Origin: Rhinopithecus roxellana
Taxonomy: Eukaryota; Chordata; Mammalia; Primates; Cercopithecidae
Reading direction: 5' to 3'
Length of the DNA stretch: 64,000 bases
NCBI RefSeq assembly: GCF_007565055.1
Contig: NC_044557.1
Coordinates: 69,902,095 to 69,966,094 of the forward strand
Under the pieces are notes generated by a model. The model did not search any database and had not been told where the DNA came from. It saw only the letters and a program-made list of their open reading frames with translations. This document shows, piece by piece, positions 36,139 through 48,163 of the stretch (its first letter is position 1; every line of letters starts with the position of its first letter). The position numbers and the translations under genes were made by a program.

Positions 36139-36510
36139 GTATATATGTGTGTGTATGTATATAATATATATTCTGTATATCTGACACGTGTGTATATATA
36201 GTATATATAGGATGTATATTTACTTTATGTGACAAATATTACACACACACACACATATATTCAAATATAATGAATATGAAGGGATCCTGGTCCTTAGGAC
36301 CTATACTTTAGTTCCATATTTGTGTATATATGTACACGTATTTAGTATATATGTGACATATATGTACACAGTATATGTATCTGTATTAATATATTTATAT
36401 ACATCTGTATCTGTGTGTATATATATGTATGTGTGTGTATATATGTGTATATATACACACATGTATATATATGTGTGTGTATATACACACACACACACAG
36501 GTATATACAT
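36139..36510 (+). repeat. Alternating TG/TA low-complexity tract
   Basis: Long mixture of (TATG)n, (TG)n, (TA)n and (AC)n runs, with open frames on both strands made only of I/Y/V/C/T residues. It begins at the end of the Tigger element. Confidence 0.92.
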
Positions 36511-38406
36511 ATACACTGTCATAGAATAAATCATGGGCCAGTAATTCATCTGGAGAGAGGATGAGAGGCCAATGAGCTGCCTCATAAAGAAAGGAAGCTG
36601 TTTCTCAATGGTTAAGAAAAGAAGGGAAATGCTCTCTGTGTTGTCAATGAAACATATCCCATAGGCCCATGACCCTGGGAGCATGTTTGAATTTTACAAT
36701 AAGTAAAATTCTGTCTCTAAGTAGATCAGAAAAGTCAGGAGGATTGACCCAAGGAGAACTCTAGCTCTAAAGACCTAAACTGCAGCAAGCTTGGCTAACA
36801 TCTGTAATAGAACATCTACCAACACAGCCAGAGACGACTGTGCTGGAAATAAGAAGGCTTACAACACCTTTATTACAAGAAAGGCCTTATTTTGCACAAA
36901 ATTGTCATGACTATAATAAAAGAGAACGAGAGGGGCTTGTTTGAGAACATCACTCTCTTTTCAGTACCTCACTGAGAAATGTGAGTAATGACAGAGTTGC
37001 CACCACTTGAAAGCTGATTTGGAAATGGAAGGGCTTACTTATCTCAGGCCCCATGACTCATGGGAGAATCACTGAAATCTATTTCTTTTAATGTTTTCCA
37101 AAGAGAATTACTGATCAAAGTTGTTTTCTTCCCAGAGGTGTGTTCCTTCTAGCACAGGGATGAGGCATATCTCTGGGACACCCAGAGGACATTTATAGTC
37201 ACTTCCCAAGTGGCTCTTGTTCTCTGGATTAAAAACGAAAATTATCTCTCTTCTGTCAATGTAACATCTTCCAGCAGCATGAAATTCTGTCAAACAGAAA
37301 TTGAAGATGAATAAAACGAAGATACACACTCAGGATTATTCCTATTGTGAAGCAGCAGTGCTCTGCACTGACGAGTCTACTCCCTAATAGTAGATTTAGG
37401 GAAATAGAGACATACTGGTTTTCTAAACGCCCCTGTACAGTTTGCCACAGGAAGTAGCACTGATTGAATAGCCTGACAAACACTGTCAGCATATGCAATG
37501 AGCCAACTATACCGCACTCCAGGGCAGGATTACAAACGGTTTGTGTGCATTTTGGGGGGTAACCAGTTATCATAATTCCATTTGTAATTTATGTTTGCGT
37601 GAAAATGCAGTTTTTAACCATTGCTAGGATTTGAGGAGCAAATGTAACCTGTTTTCATTTTGTCAAACTCCAGGGAAATTCAGCATGTCAGCTCAGAAAT
37701 AATGCACATCTACATTATTGGATGGCTGGTCTCTCAGAATAAATAAGTACCCTTTATAGGAACTATATTTATAGAACATGTCTGGTACATGCACACAAAG
37801 CTGCTTATTACCCATCAGGTTCCATTCTAAATTGATACATACCTAAATTCAGGTCAAAGAAAAGAAAGACTAATGAATAAGAGGTCAATTTCAAATCTTT
37901 CATTTTTGATGTCAGCAACCCCTAAGAGACAGACTTTTTAAGAGTATCCGAGGAGGAAATACTGCAGCGCTCCAGCTGGATGACTTGAATCTGAAAATGT
38001 TCATATTCTTGGAATAGCAAGGAGGTGGTTAAGATGAGAAGGAGAGAAGTCATGGGAGACAGAGACAATATATCATACTAAACGGTTACACGTCAGAATG
38101 TATGATTTAAAATGGGAGGTATGGAGTAAAATGAAACTTTCAAGAATTTGAAAACAAATTCCAAATAATTATATAATCATTATAATTAGGCAGCATCCTT
38201 AATCCTTATATAAAGAATACTCTAATTTTTATTTTGAGCTTGTCATCCTGTACATGTTTCTGGAGGAAAAAGACATCATTTTACCAGATTTGAAAAGAGG
38301 TCTGTGTATGAAAGCTCGAAATCCATTGATACAATCTGTTAGAAGATTTAAGAAACTTAAAACTCCTTTTGTGGAATGTAGTGCAGGTGATACCCTAGTT
38401 CCTGAA
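36511..38406 (+). other. Intergenic stretch with no recognised feature
   Basis: No gene, RNA or repeat family recognised. Short open frames on both strands carry no recognisable domain. Confidence 0.45.
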
Positions 38407-38666
38407 TTTCAACTCAGTGTTTTTCAAATGTTTTTACCCATGACCAATAGTAAGAAAAATATTTTACCTTGATACCCATCTCTCATATCTAAAAAAAATA
38501 GTTTTGTAGTATAGTTGTTACCCTTATTGTTAGATGCACTCGATATTTTCTATTCTATTCCAGGCAATTCTATTTCATTTATAAAGTGCTACTCATAATC
38601 CACTAAACTGATTTTATGATCCATTTATGGGCTGCATTCTGCAGTTTGGAAAACACCGTTTTAACT
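38407..38666 (+). mobile_element. hAT-like nonautonomous DNA transposon remnant
   Basis: Inverted ends CAGTGTTTTTCAAA (38415-38428) and TTTGGAAAACACCG (38645-38658), with 12 of 14 positions complementary. Flanking 8-mers TTTCAACT (38407-38414) and TTTTAACT (38659-38666) agree at 7 of 8, which fits the 8-bp hAT target duplication. Subfamily not recognised. Confidence 0.65.
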
Positions 38667-40868
38667 GACCAAAAGGTGACAAGTACAAAGGAAAAAAAAA
38701 TGAGGCAATGAACAGTTTCAATAGGCAAGGTGAGTCCTACTTTAAGCATCGACAAAAGTTAGAGTCAAAAAGAGGGACAGTTGGCATTAAGAAAACTGAC
38801 ATAAGAGGAATTGGAAGGAAGAGGATAAGAATGTCCTGGTGAGATGGAGGGAACATTGAAAACTGTGTCTAGACTAAATGATCAGAAATGTCTTGTTAAT
38901 TCAGAGGAAAAAACTATTAACTCATTACACAAAATAAAAGACAACTTTAATAACTTTTCAATACTTGGATTTGTTGTTTTACAGGCAGAGCCAAAGACGT
39001 GCTGTTTGATTGCTAAGAGAGCTATCACCCTCTGTGGAAAGAAAAGAAGAGGCAGGAGAAGAAAAAGATTTAGAGAAAATATTGATAACCTTATTTTTGG
39101 CTTCTGACAATATCTATCTTTCTGGGACCTTCAATTTTTCTTAAAGCTTTCATACTTTGGTCTCCAAGTTCTATGAAAATCAAGGACAATAAACAATATT
39201 TCAATAACTAAACGAATGTGACTTTTAGTGTAACTTCTTAATAAGAAGGTTTAGTTTAGAAGGGTAACTGCTAAACTGGATGGACAAATTACTCATGTAT
39301 TTTTTTTCTTCAAAATTAATAGGAATGACTATAGGTCAAGACTAGCTTGAAGGGAGGCACGGTTATTCAAGTTGAAAATCTTTCTCAAGGTGGTATCAAG
39401 TGCCTTGGAACAATTCAATTAACTAATCACAGATGGTTGCCAGATATGCAGTCTAAACTTTCATTTCACTAACAAATGTCACCGTTAAGAAAATCTGAGC
39501 TTTGGGAAATTGGGGGTGATTCCATGTGAAGGACAACTTCTGTTCTTGTCAAGATTTTATAGGAACCAGATGAGGAAGTACAGTGTCACATGAGGGAAAA
39601 TTCCTAGCAGTTGGAGATGCCCAACAATGAGTGATCACATTCTTTGAAAAGTGAGACTCCGATTGCTGATCACCCTGGAGATTTCTGCATGGGGGGCACC
39701 CTGAACTTGAAAATCTCTGAAGTGCCTGGCAAGATTCAGGGCACTGAGGTCCAAAGGAGTGAATATTGGCAAACTGATTCTATTACACTGAAATACATCA
39801 TCAAATTAATAAATTACATAAAAATACTCTACAGGTCTAGCTCTCTAGCTCTTCTCTAATCACAGAGTGCAATCTGTTTTTTTTTCATACTCTGGGGAAT
39901 TGCCATAGTGATATGATAGGAATGTTTGCTATCGTGTCAGTGGTTCTTATCGATTTTTGAGTAATAAAATTATTTGATAAACTGAATAAAATTTCTTCAG
40001 AAATGTGGATATGTATACAATCACATAATTGCAAGCAATTAGAGGATTCAGAAACCCTGTGATAAATCCATAGAGATCTAGAACATAAACCAAGATTGTG
40101 AGACAACTTGCAGTATTAGATCTAGGATGAATACACAGCTTTTCTACTATTTTAGCCACTAATAACTAATAACACACTTGAGACTCTCAGGGAGAAGGAT
40201 GAATAGTATTTGGAAATGTTCCCTGCAGTTGTCATTACATCCTACTGGCCCATATAATTTGCTTTTCACAATTAAAAACATGCAGGTCAAATTTAATCTA
40301 ACTGCCAAGAAAATCCTCTCCATATATTTCTCTCTGTGTGTGTTTTCTTTATTTTAAGTTAAATTTTTTGACAGAAAATGTTTCTTTAACCCAAACCAAT
40401 TTTTATCAGCCAGGTGCCTCTGGTGGGATCCAAAGTAGTTGTTCACAGGAAAATGAGTAAATAAATGATTTTGATATCTCTGTAATGAGGGATAAATAAA
40501 GTGATGCTTAATTATCTAATAAATCATGCCCAAGAAGCTCCGTTATGTTTTGTGAAAGTCTTCAGAATATTTTTTCCCTGAAGGAAGCAGAAGACAAAGT
40601 TCTACTTAGAGAACTTTGGGCTTGGTAGTTCAAGATAAAAATGTCCATCAGCTATAGTATGCATAGTTGCCTTTCTTTCTTACTAACAGCAGAAACCCTT
40701 TCCATGACATCATCTGATCCTGTATCACAGAAGAGGTGTTTGGTTTGACTAATCCCTGACAAAAGATAGTAGCTCCATTTACCTTGGATTCCAGAGGCAA
40801 TAAATTTCCATCCTCACTTCCTCAATAGTGGACTGGTTTTGATATTGCATCTACACAGAACCATTATG
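38667..40868 (+). other. Intergenic stretch with no recognised feature
   Basis: No recognised repeat or gene; the open frame at 38844-39107 has a basic C-terminal stretch only. Confidence 0.45.
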
Positions 40869-40869
40869 A

Positions 40870-41160
40870 AGTATGATACGGTTTGGCTCTGTGTCTCTAC
40901 CCAAATGTCATGTTTAATTGTAATTTCCAATATTGCCAGGGGTACCTGGTGGGAGATGTTGGGGGGATCTGGATCATGGGGCCAGATTTCCCCCTTGCTG
41001 TTCTCATAATAGTGAATGAGTTCTCATGAGATTTGATGGTTTGAAAGTGTGTGGCACTTATCTCTTCTCTTCTCTTCTCTTCTCTTCCTTCCTTCCTTCC
41101 TTCCTTCCTTCCTTCCTTCCTTCCTTCCTTCCTTCCTTCCTTCCTTCCTTCCTTCCTTCC

Positions 41161-41250
<90 letters not shown>

Positions 41251-41453
41251 TCTCTCTCTCCCCCCCGCCCCCACTCTGCCATGTGAAGAAAATATTTGCT
41301 TCCCCTTTGGCCATGATTGGAAGTTTCCTTAGGCCTCCCCAACCATGCTTCCTGTACATCCCATGGAACTCTGAGTCAATTAAGGCTCTTTTCTTCATAA
41401 ATTACCCATTCTTGGGTAGTTCTTTGTAGCAATGTGAGAATGGGCTAATACAA
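40870..41453 (+). mobile_element. MST/THE1-type MaLR LTR, sense, expanded by an internal microsatellite
   Basis: Left part 'tgatacggtttggctctgtg' to 'gagatttgatggtttgaaag', right part 'ccatgattggaagtttcctt' to 'agaatgggctaataca'. Between them, at 41061-41271, the usual short CT-rich stretch has grown into more than 200 bp of simple repeat. That accounts for its length of about 580 bp against about 400 bp for the family. Confidence 0.88.
41061..41271 (+). repeat. Compound microsatellite (TCTTC)n-(TTCC)n-(TC)n
   Basis: In order: a pentamer (TCTCT/TTCTC) block to about 41084, (TTCC)n to about 41165, (TC)n to about 41245, and a C-rich end. All pyrimidine on the + strand, so apart from a mirror-like tract nothing codes here. 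Confidence 0.97.
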
Positions 41454-41512
41454 GGTGTGGTTCCCATTCTTCACTATCAATAATCAACACTCACAATAAA
41501 AACCTTGTGCTA

Positions 41513-41910
41513 GTCTGAATAATTCTACTCTCACACTGCTATAAAGACATACTAGAGACCAGGTAATTTACACAGAAAAGCAGTTTAATCAACTCATGGT
41601 TGTGTGGGCTGTACAGTCTATTGCTTCTGGGAAGACTTCAGGAAACTTACAATCACAATCATGGCAGAAGGTGAAAGGGAAGCTGGTATATCCTCACATG
41701 GCTGGCAGGAGAGAGAGAAAGAGAGAAGGGGGAGGTGCTATTCACTTTCAAACAACCAGATCTTGTGAGAACTCTAGCAAGAGAACAGAAAGGGGGAAGT
41801 CTGCTTCCATGATTCGATCGCCTCCCACCAGGCCCCTCCTCCAACACTGGAAATTACAATTTGACATGAGAGTTGGGTGGGGACACAGAGCCAAACCACA
41901 TCATAGCCTT
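41513..41910 (-). mobile_element. MST/THE1-type MaLR LTR, antisense
   Basis: 'cactgctataaagacatact', 'accaggtaatttacacagaa', 'cttacaatcacaatcatggc', 'caggcccctcctccaacact', final 'aaaccacatca'. The reverse complement of the family, only about 60 bp from the sense copy before it. Confidence 0.85.
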
Positions 41911-44284
41911 AAAACCTAAATTAGCAGATCCAGGTAGGTCCAAACACTAAAATTTCTTTGAGACTTTTTAAGACAATTTTCTAAGTATTCTACCTAAAAA
42001 GAAGCAGCAAAAGAGAGAAAGTGTGTCAATGCCCTTCCTCACTGGACCTGTTAATATTTAGGAAGCTTGAGACCCCTATATTCATGATAGCATATAGGTA
42101 TATACCACATATGTTTATTATATTGATATATTAAAGTGTATATAATTAAAAAATTAAACCACTTATGTTTTTTCATGTTGCATACCCAATAGCATCACGT
42201 AAGTTTAGCACAAAGCCCATTTACTTATAAATTTTGACCTTTAAAGAGTATATCTACCATAATAAAAAAGAAATACTAAATTAATGAATAAAATGTTTTC
42301 TTGCTGTCCCTACTACTAGAAAATTGTTTTAGTGGAAAGTGATAAACAAGTAAGTTCATAGTAACCATTTGCCATTTAATTGTGATCATTTTTGCAAACA
42401 TACCTATCAATACCAAGAAATAAATATGCTTAGTATAATTGACATGGTTTCTTTCTCAAAGTGAGATGCAGAGCTGAGTCAGAAGCATTTCCATTATACC
42501 AAGTCCTTTAAGTTCACTTAAAGGAATATAATGGGCATAACCCTGGTAAATTACTACTTCTGACAGAGTAACTAGGCAAAAAGACACAAGGAAATATTTT
42601 CCTTTTTTCAGCATTTCATGAAGGTAGGAAAACAAAAATTTGTCTGGGGACACTGGGTGTCCTTCAAAAGACAAACTGCCAAGCTTGGAGGTGACAGGAA
42701 ACTGTAGAGTTCAAGCCCATTTTGAAGATGCTCCCAACTGTCAGCTTCAGGAGACATGTGATGCAGTCTGATAAGGATAACGGATTTGGCTCATTACCTA
42801 CTGAAAACATTCTGTTGTGAGATGGAGCATCCTCAAAGCAACAGGGAAAATTTCAACTTTCTTTAACATTGGCAAGAGGGGTGGTTGGTGGTGTGAATAC
42901 CTATTACCCACGGGTACTAAAAATGATCAAACATAAAAGCCATCTTCTAGGGGATTACCTAGTTTTTAAATCAACCATAAAAATTCAGGTCAGGCTTCCA
43001 AGAGATGCAACTAATATCAACAAACACCCATTGAAATGAATCATGGAATCATTCTCTTCTACAGTAACTTCCATGAATGAAAGAAAGAAAATAACATGGT
43101 GACCTTTCAGAGTTTCAGTCCTTTTCTGTACTGATGAATTGCCACATAGGTTTTTGCTTATTTGATAAATAATCTTCAAGTCACCACTTAAAATATGCAA
43201 TGCATTCCTAGAAATGCCCTCATCAAAATTCAGTGTGATAAGATTGTAAGATAGTTTCCTAGACAGAAATAGATAGAGAATTTCGAAAGTTGCCTGCTAA
43301 AATCCAAAAATAGCAAATTGAAAGTTCTAGCTCAGACTTTATATACCTACGTAGTAATGGGAATGATTCTGCTTAGGTACTATTTCTGACACAGTGACTA
43401 CAATTTTATCCCACTCATTTAATGAATTTATGCACATTAAAATAATAGCTTTTTGATTAAACTCATTAAGCTCAATTTGCATTTTAAAGTAGTAGTTTCA
43501 GGCATAAGATAACAGTGAATCGAAAAGACAACTGGTAAAGGTGCTTGAGGAATATGTCTCTATTATTTGGATGAGCTGGGTTTCTTCTAGCTTTTAATAA
43601 ATTAGCACACCAGAGTTTGCAGGAAACTCTACATTCCTGAATGTGATTGAATTGTAAGTCAATCACAAGTCACTTACCCTAGCAAAAGTTACACACATTA
43701 GCAAACAAATAGTTTTATGTGTAAATTGCCTGCTTCTAAAGGGATAAAAATAAGTTTTTGTCTTCTTTCAAATTGAAAGAGTCTTAGAAATCTTACTGGT
43801 ACTGTAAATTTACTTAGTAAATCAGCTTTCACAATGATAAGAAAAGAGAAAAATGTTGAAGTACATACTCATGAGTTCTAAATTTCAAGTTAATATGTTC
43901 TAAATTCCACAGAATCTATGCTTTACTTTCAGAAGTCACTTTAAATAAATGGCCTACAAAGTTTCTGAAACCTAAGGCAAACTAAGATTGTATTCAATAT
44001 CTTTCATTTCTTCATTTTCTGGACCCCATTAACACTCATGTAATTAACAATCACAAAGTCAACCAGTGATCACTTTGCAATGGAGCAGATTAAATTTCTG
44101 TAACGTATTTCTATCTACTGCTGTGCTCTGGGTTCACTTTTCAGCTGAATGGTGTGCAATGAAAATTTTGCAGTCAGCAGAGACACTGAAAGGTTAGGAA
44201 AATTTTATCTATATATATTTCAATATAAAAGGATAATCAACCTTATTTTGTTTGCATAATTTTTCTTTTATACTTTTATATTAG
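41911..44284 (+). other. Intergenic stretch with no recognised feature
   Basis: No gene or repeat family recognised. AT-rich, with several short open frames of no recognisable content. Confidence 0.45.
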
Positions 44285-44330
44285 TGATTTACTGTTGCAT
44301 AATAAGTGATCCCAAAACTTAATAGCATAA
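44285..44330 (-). repeat. MLT1-like old LTR, first part (antisense, split)
   Basis: 'actgttgcataataagtgat' and 'cccaaaacttaatagcataa' match the start of an old antisense LTR; the continuation is at 45870-46290, after the nested elements. Confidence 0.45.
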
Positions 44331-44487
44331 AGCTGGGGCCAGCAAACTTCTATAAAGGGTCAGATAATAAATATTATTAGACTTTGGGAACCACAAGAGA
44401 GGCAAAATTAAAATGAAATATGTACATACTTATATAACAAGAGAAAAAAACATATTTCCACAAAATTTTATTAACAAAATTAGGAAT

Positions 44488-44897
44488 ATAACTTTCATTT
44501 GCGTCCATGTGAAGAGACCACCAAACAGGCTTTGTGTGAGCAATGAAGTTTTTAAATCACCTGGCTGCAGGCGGGCTGAGTCTGAAAAGAGAGTCAGCGA
44601 AGGGATATAGGGATGGGGCCGTTTTATAAGATTTGGGTAAGTAGTGGAAAATTACAGTCAAAGGGGGTTGTTCTTTGGCTGGCAGGGGTGGGGGTCACAA
44701 GGTGCTCAGTGGAGGAGCTTTTGAGCCAGGATGAGCCAGGAGAAGCAATTTCACAATGTAATGTCATCAGTTAAGGCAGGAACCGGCCGTTTTCACTTCT
44801 TTTGTGATTCTTCACTTGCTTCGGGCCATCTGGACATATAGGTGCATGTCACAGGGGATATGATGGCTTAGCTTGGGCTTAGAGGCCTGACAATAAC
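44488..44897 (-). mobile_element. Solo LTR7-family (HERV-H) LTR, antisense, with TSD
   Basis: On the minus strand it runs from 'tgtcaggcctctaagcccaa' (ending at 44892) to 'gcctgtttggtggtctcttc' and 'acatggacgcaaatgaaa' (starting at 44493), about 400 bp. A 5-bp duplication ATAAC flanks it at 44488-44492 and 44893-44897. It has the 'cttataaaac' TATA-like block followed by 'tcgctgactctcttttcaga'. No internal HERV sequence is next to it, so it is a solo LTR left after recombination. LTR7 subtype (7Y-like) is from memory. Confidence 0.85.
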
Positions 44898-44919
44898 AAT
44901 AATAGCTGAATACATCTGC

Positions 44920-45270
44920 TGTGGTCTGAATGTTTGTGTGTTCCCAAAATTCATATGTCAAAATCCTAACTTCCACAATGATGATATTAGGAAATGGGAC
45001 CATTTGGGAGGTGATTAGGTCATAAGGGCATAGCCCTTATGGTTGAGATTACTGCCCTTATAAAAGAGCCCCAGAGAGCTGTCTTGACCTTTCCACTAAG
45101 TCAGGTTACAATGAGAAGACGTCTGTGTAGGAAGGAAGAGGCCTTCATGCCAGACACTGAATCTGCTAGTACCTTGACCTTGGACTTCTCAGCCTCCAGA
45201 ACTGTGACAAATACATTTCTATTGTTTATAGTATTTTGTTATAGCAGCCTTACTAGACTAAGATAATATT
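44920..45270 (+). mobile_element. MLT1-type MaLR LTR, sense
   Basis: 'tgctgtggtctgaatgtttg', 'aaaattcatatgtcaaaatc', 'gaggtgattaggtcataagg', 'gacttctcagcctccagaac', 'attttgttatagcagcctta' follow the MLT1 consensus order in the sense direction. Confidence 0.85.
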
Positions 45271-45524
45271 TTTTTTGGAATATAGTTCTATGAATGAGAA
45301 GAATGAAACCGTTTTGTCTTTTTTGATTAATGGGGATCAAGGTTGATATTGCCTATCATTATAGTAGAAACATGGCCTCATTCTTCAGCAAAGCCTTTGC
45401 TTGCTTCTCTGAAACATAGTGTCCTTTTTGGAAATTACCAGAATGTGTTGCCTGAATCTCTGCATTTTGTACCTATGCACTCCTCTCAATCTGCTGGACA
45501 GTTTATCAAATGGCTAAGTAGGTT

Positions 45525-45760
45525 AAAAGAACAGACTGGGGTAAGGTTGCTTGGGTTCGAATTCTACCTGCACTACTGATTAAATGTGTGATCTTTGACT
45601 ACTTACTGAACCTATTTAGTAACATCATTTTTTCCACCATAAAATGAGTAATGATATCATAGAGTTGTTGTAAAGAGTAAATGTGTTAATAAATGCAAAG
45701 TTTTAGAACAGTGTGGAACATATTATAAATCACTCGATATAAATGTTTTTCTTTGATTTG
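45525..45760 (+). repeat. MIR SINE, sense
   Basis: 'gcttgggttcgaattctacc', 'gtgtgatctttgactactta', 'ttttttccaccataaaatga', 'gttgttgtaaagagtaaatg' are the MIR core and 3' blocks in order; one of the better preserved MIRs here. Confidence 0.85.
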
Positions 45761-45869
45761 TTTCCCTGACCATTTAAAGAAATAAAACCATGCTTAGCTT
45801 GCTGGCTGTATGAAAACAGTCTGCAAGCCAGATTTGACTGTAATCCATAGTTTGCAAACCCCCTTCCTT

Positions 45870-46290
45870 AAAGCTGCAACAATTTATTACTTCTTACTAC
45901 TCTGTGGGTTGTCTGGGTGGTTTCTGTACTGATGTTGCCTGGGCTTGGTCATGCTGCAGCATTCGGCTAGAGGGTTGGCTGGACAGGCTCGTCTTAGAGG
46001 CCTGTTTTACAAATTCAAAAGCATCCTAGTTCTCCTCCATGAAGCCTCTCATCCTTCATTAGGCTGGACCATCAACAGCAGTTTCAAAGTCATCTTCCAA
46101 GAAGAGGAAGGAATGCTGCAAGGTCACATGAGGCATAAAGTATAAAACTAACATCATTTCTGCTAAAGTCACAAGGCCAGCCCAGATTTTAGGCATGGAA
46201 AAACAGACTCTATCACTTTATGGAAGGAGCTACAAAATACTGTGTGATCTTATTCTTTCCATCTACCACAACTTCCCCCCACACCAAGAC
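45870..46290 (-). repeat. MLT1-like old LTR, second part (antisense)
   Basis: Continues from 44285-44330: 'caacaatttattacttctta', 'ctactctgtgggttgtctgg', 'agttctcctccatgaagcct', 'gtcacaaggccagcccagat', 'ggaggagct'-like block 'tggaaggagctacaaaatac'. Family name is tentative. Confidence 0.5.
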
Positions 46291-47094
46291 TATCCAAACC
46301 CAAGAAACGATTGACTAGGTGTTAACATCAAAAGAAGCCACTCTCTGCACCTTGACACAAAGTTGTACTTACTGTAGAATATGGTTGATCTCCCTTGCCC
46401 CATAGTTATCAGTGTACAAGACTTAATCACTCTCCTAGATTGTGATGCCTTTGAGGAAAGGTGTCATGTATTCTTCAAATGAGATCACATTTTAAAAACT
46501 ATTGTGGAAGCTGCAAAGCATTCTAGAAATACAAGATATTTTAATGACTATTGTCATAGTCCTTGCATTACTAGCATTTGACAATGTCTCTTCTTAGCTA
46601 ATGTGAATAATTATTTGCTTCTGGCTATTTGTGGTTGGCAGTTTCAAATATCAGAGTTTACACATGCCAATAAGTAATATTTTCCTCAACAAATATTTTG
46701 TTTTCAAATTATTTGGGAATGGAGGGCAAGGGAAAGATAATAAATTTAAGCTATTAAATATTTTACTAAAACTATTTATTGAGAACCTATATGCTAAGCA
46801 CTATACTAGCATGGAAAATACAAAATTTATGTTGTGTGTGTGTCTCCTGGAAGAGTGAAAGTTCAGCAGCAGTAGGGTTACAAGATAAAACTGTAATCCC
46901 AAAATTCGATGTAGCACAATAAGTTCAATAATGCAGACTTGATACATCCTTTATTTCTTACCCCTATTGTTCTTTTAACTTTAGTTCTTAAATATCTCAC
47001 AAGTACTTTCTCTCCCTCTCAATGGCCATGATACTAGAGCAAACTTCCCTGGGCTTTTTGCAATAACATTCCATTTATTCCGGGGCCCCCCTTG
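46291..47094 (+). other. Intergenic stretch with no recognised feature
   Basis: Possible short old-LINE fragment at about 46765-46830 ('tattgagaacctatatgcta'); otherwise nothing recognised. Confidence 0.4.
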
Positions 47095-47755
47095 AACCCG
47101 CCAATCCATTCTCCTCTACTCTGTAATCTAAATCACTTTTAAAGATGGAAATCTGATTAAAACATCCCTACTTAAACCTTTTTGATTGCTTCACCTTGTT
47201 TTTAGAATAAAGATAAAATCTTCCAAAATATCCTCCCTCATTCCCCTTCTCCTTTGCACTACGCCCTCCAATAATATGAAACATCTTTTGGTTCTTCAAA
47301 CTCATTGATAATCCCTTTGGCAAAAAAGCATTCTTTAGATTTCAGTTTAAGTGTCACTTCTGAGAAATCTCTGATCCACTCAACCAAGGTAAGTGTTCCT
47401 GCCATGCTATGTCATTGCATGTGTCAAATTCTACATTGTTTAATAAGCTTCCCCAGGAAAGGAGCAGTCTCTTTCTTGTTTGCCATCAGGGCTGGCTTCT
47501 TGGGCATGCAAACTGTGCAGTAACACAGAACTCTACACTCAGAAGACTCCTGCCTTTGTTTTAATTATCTGCTGTCCCTGCATTAAAATTATTGACACAT
47601 TTTGAGCAAAGAGCGCCACATTTCTATTTTTCACTGGGCCCTGCAAATTGCATAACTGATTCTGCTTGTCATTTTATATACAGCTTTTAACACACTACCT
47701 AAAATATAACAGGCACTTAATAATCGTGTATATTGGTTGAATAGACAACAAACTG
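47095..47755 (+). repeat. L2 LINE 3'-end remnant
   Basis: Blocks 'acttttaaagatggaaatct', 'tgattgcttcaccttgtttt', 'agtttaagtgtcacttctga', and 'acctaaaatataacaggcac' 'ttaataatcgtgtata' occur in L2 3'-end order. Old and gapped; a non-L2 stretch lies within at about 47480-47660. Confidence 0.6.
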
Positions 47756-47882
47756 AGCTACTCATTTTTCAACTACTTTGTTTCCTTTGGAAATACAACA
47801 TCCTGTAGCATTAATTGATTTAGTCATTGATTAACAAGTTTATGCTATTAACCATATTTCAAATCTTAAAAATACAGACTAC

Positions 47883-48163
47883 GGCCGGGCGCGGTGGCTC
47901 AAGCCTGTAATCCCAGCACTTTGGGAGGCCGAGATGGGCGGATCATGAGGTCAGGAGATCGAGACCATCCTGGTTAACACGGTGAAACCCTGTCTCTACT
48001 AAAAAATACAAAAAACTAGCCTGGTGAGGTGGCAGGCACCTGTAGTCCCAGCTACTCGGGAGGCTGAGGCAGGAGAATGGTGTAAACCCGGGAGGCGGAG
48101 CTTGCAGTGAGCTGAGATCTGGCCACTGCACTCCAACCTGGGCGACAGAGAGAGACTCTGTTT

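Larger units (their letters stand above)
44328..45876 (+). mobile_element. hAT-Charlie-type element with nested insertions
   Basis: Left end 'ggggccagcaaacttctata' then 'agggtcagataataaatatt'; right end 'ctgcaagccagatttgactg' then 'taatccatagtttgcaaacc'. These are the two ends of one Charlie-like element. TAAAGCTG occurs at 44328-44335 and 45869-45876, which could be the 8-bp target duplication, though consensus edges may shift it by a few bases. Inside lie a solo LTR7-type LTR, an MLT1 LTR and a MIR. Confidence 0.6.

Noticed and set aside
36301..36684. Open frames rich in Y, I, V, C and T on both strands
   Set aside because: Product of TG/TA low-complexity DNA, not protein-coding.
40897..41429. 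Several long open frames on both strands rich in RE/SL/LPSF
   Set aside because: They are translations of the compound microsatellite in an LTR. Simple repeats without stops give such frames in any phase.
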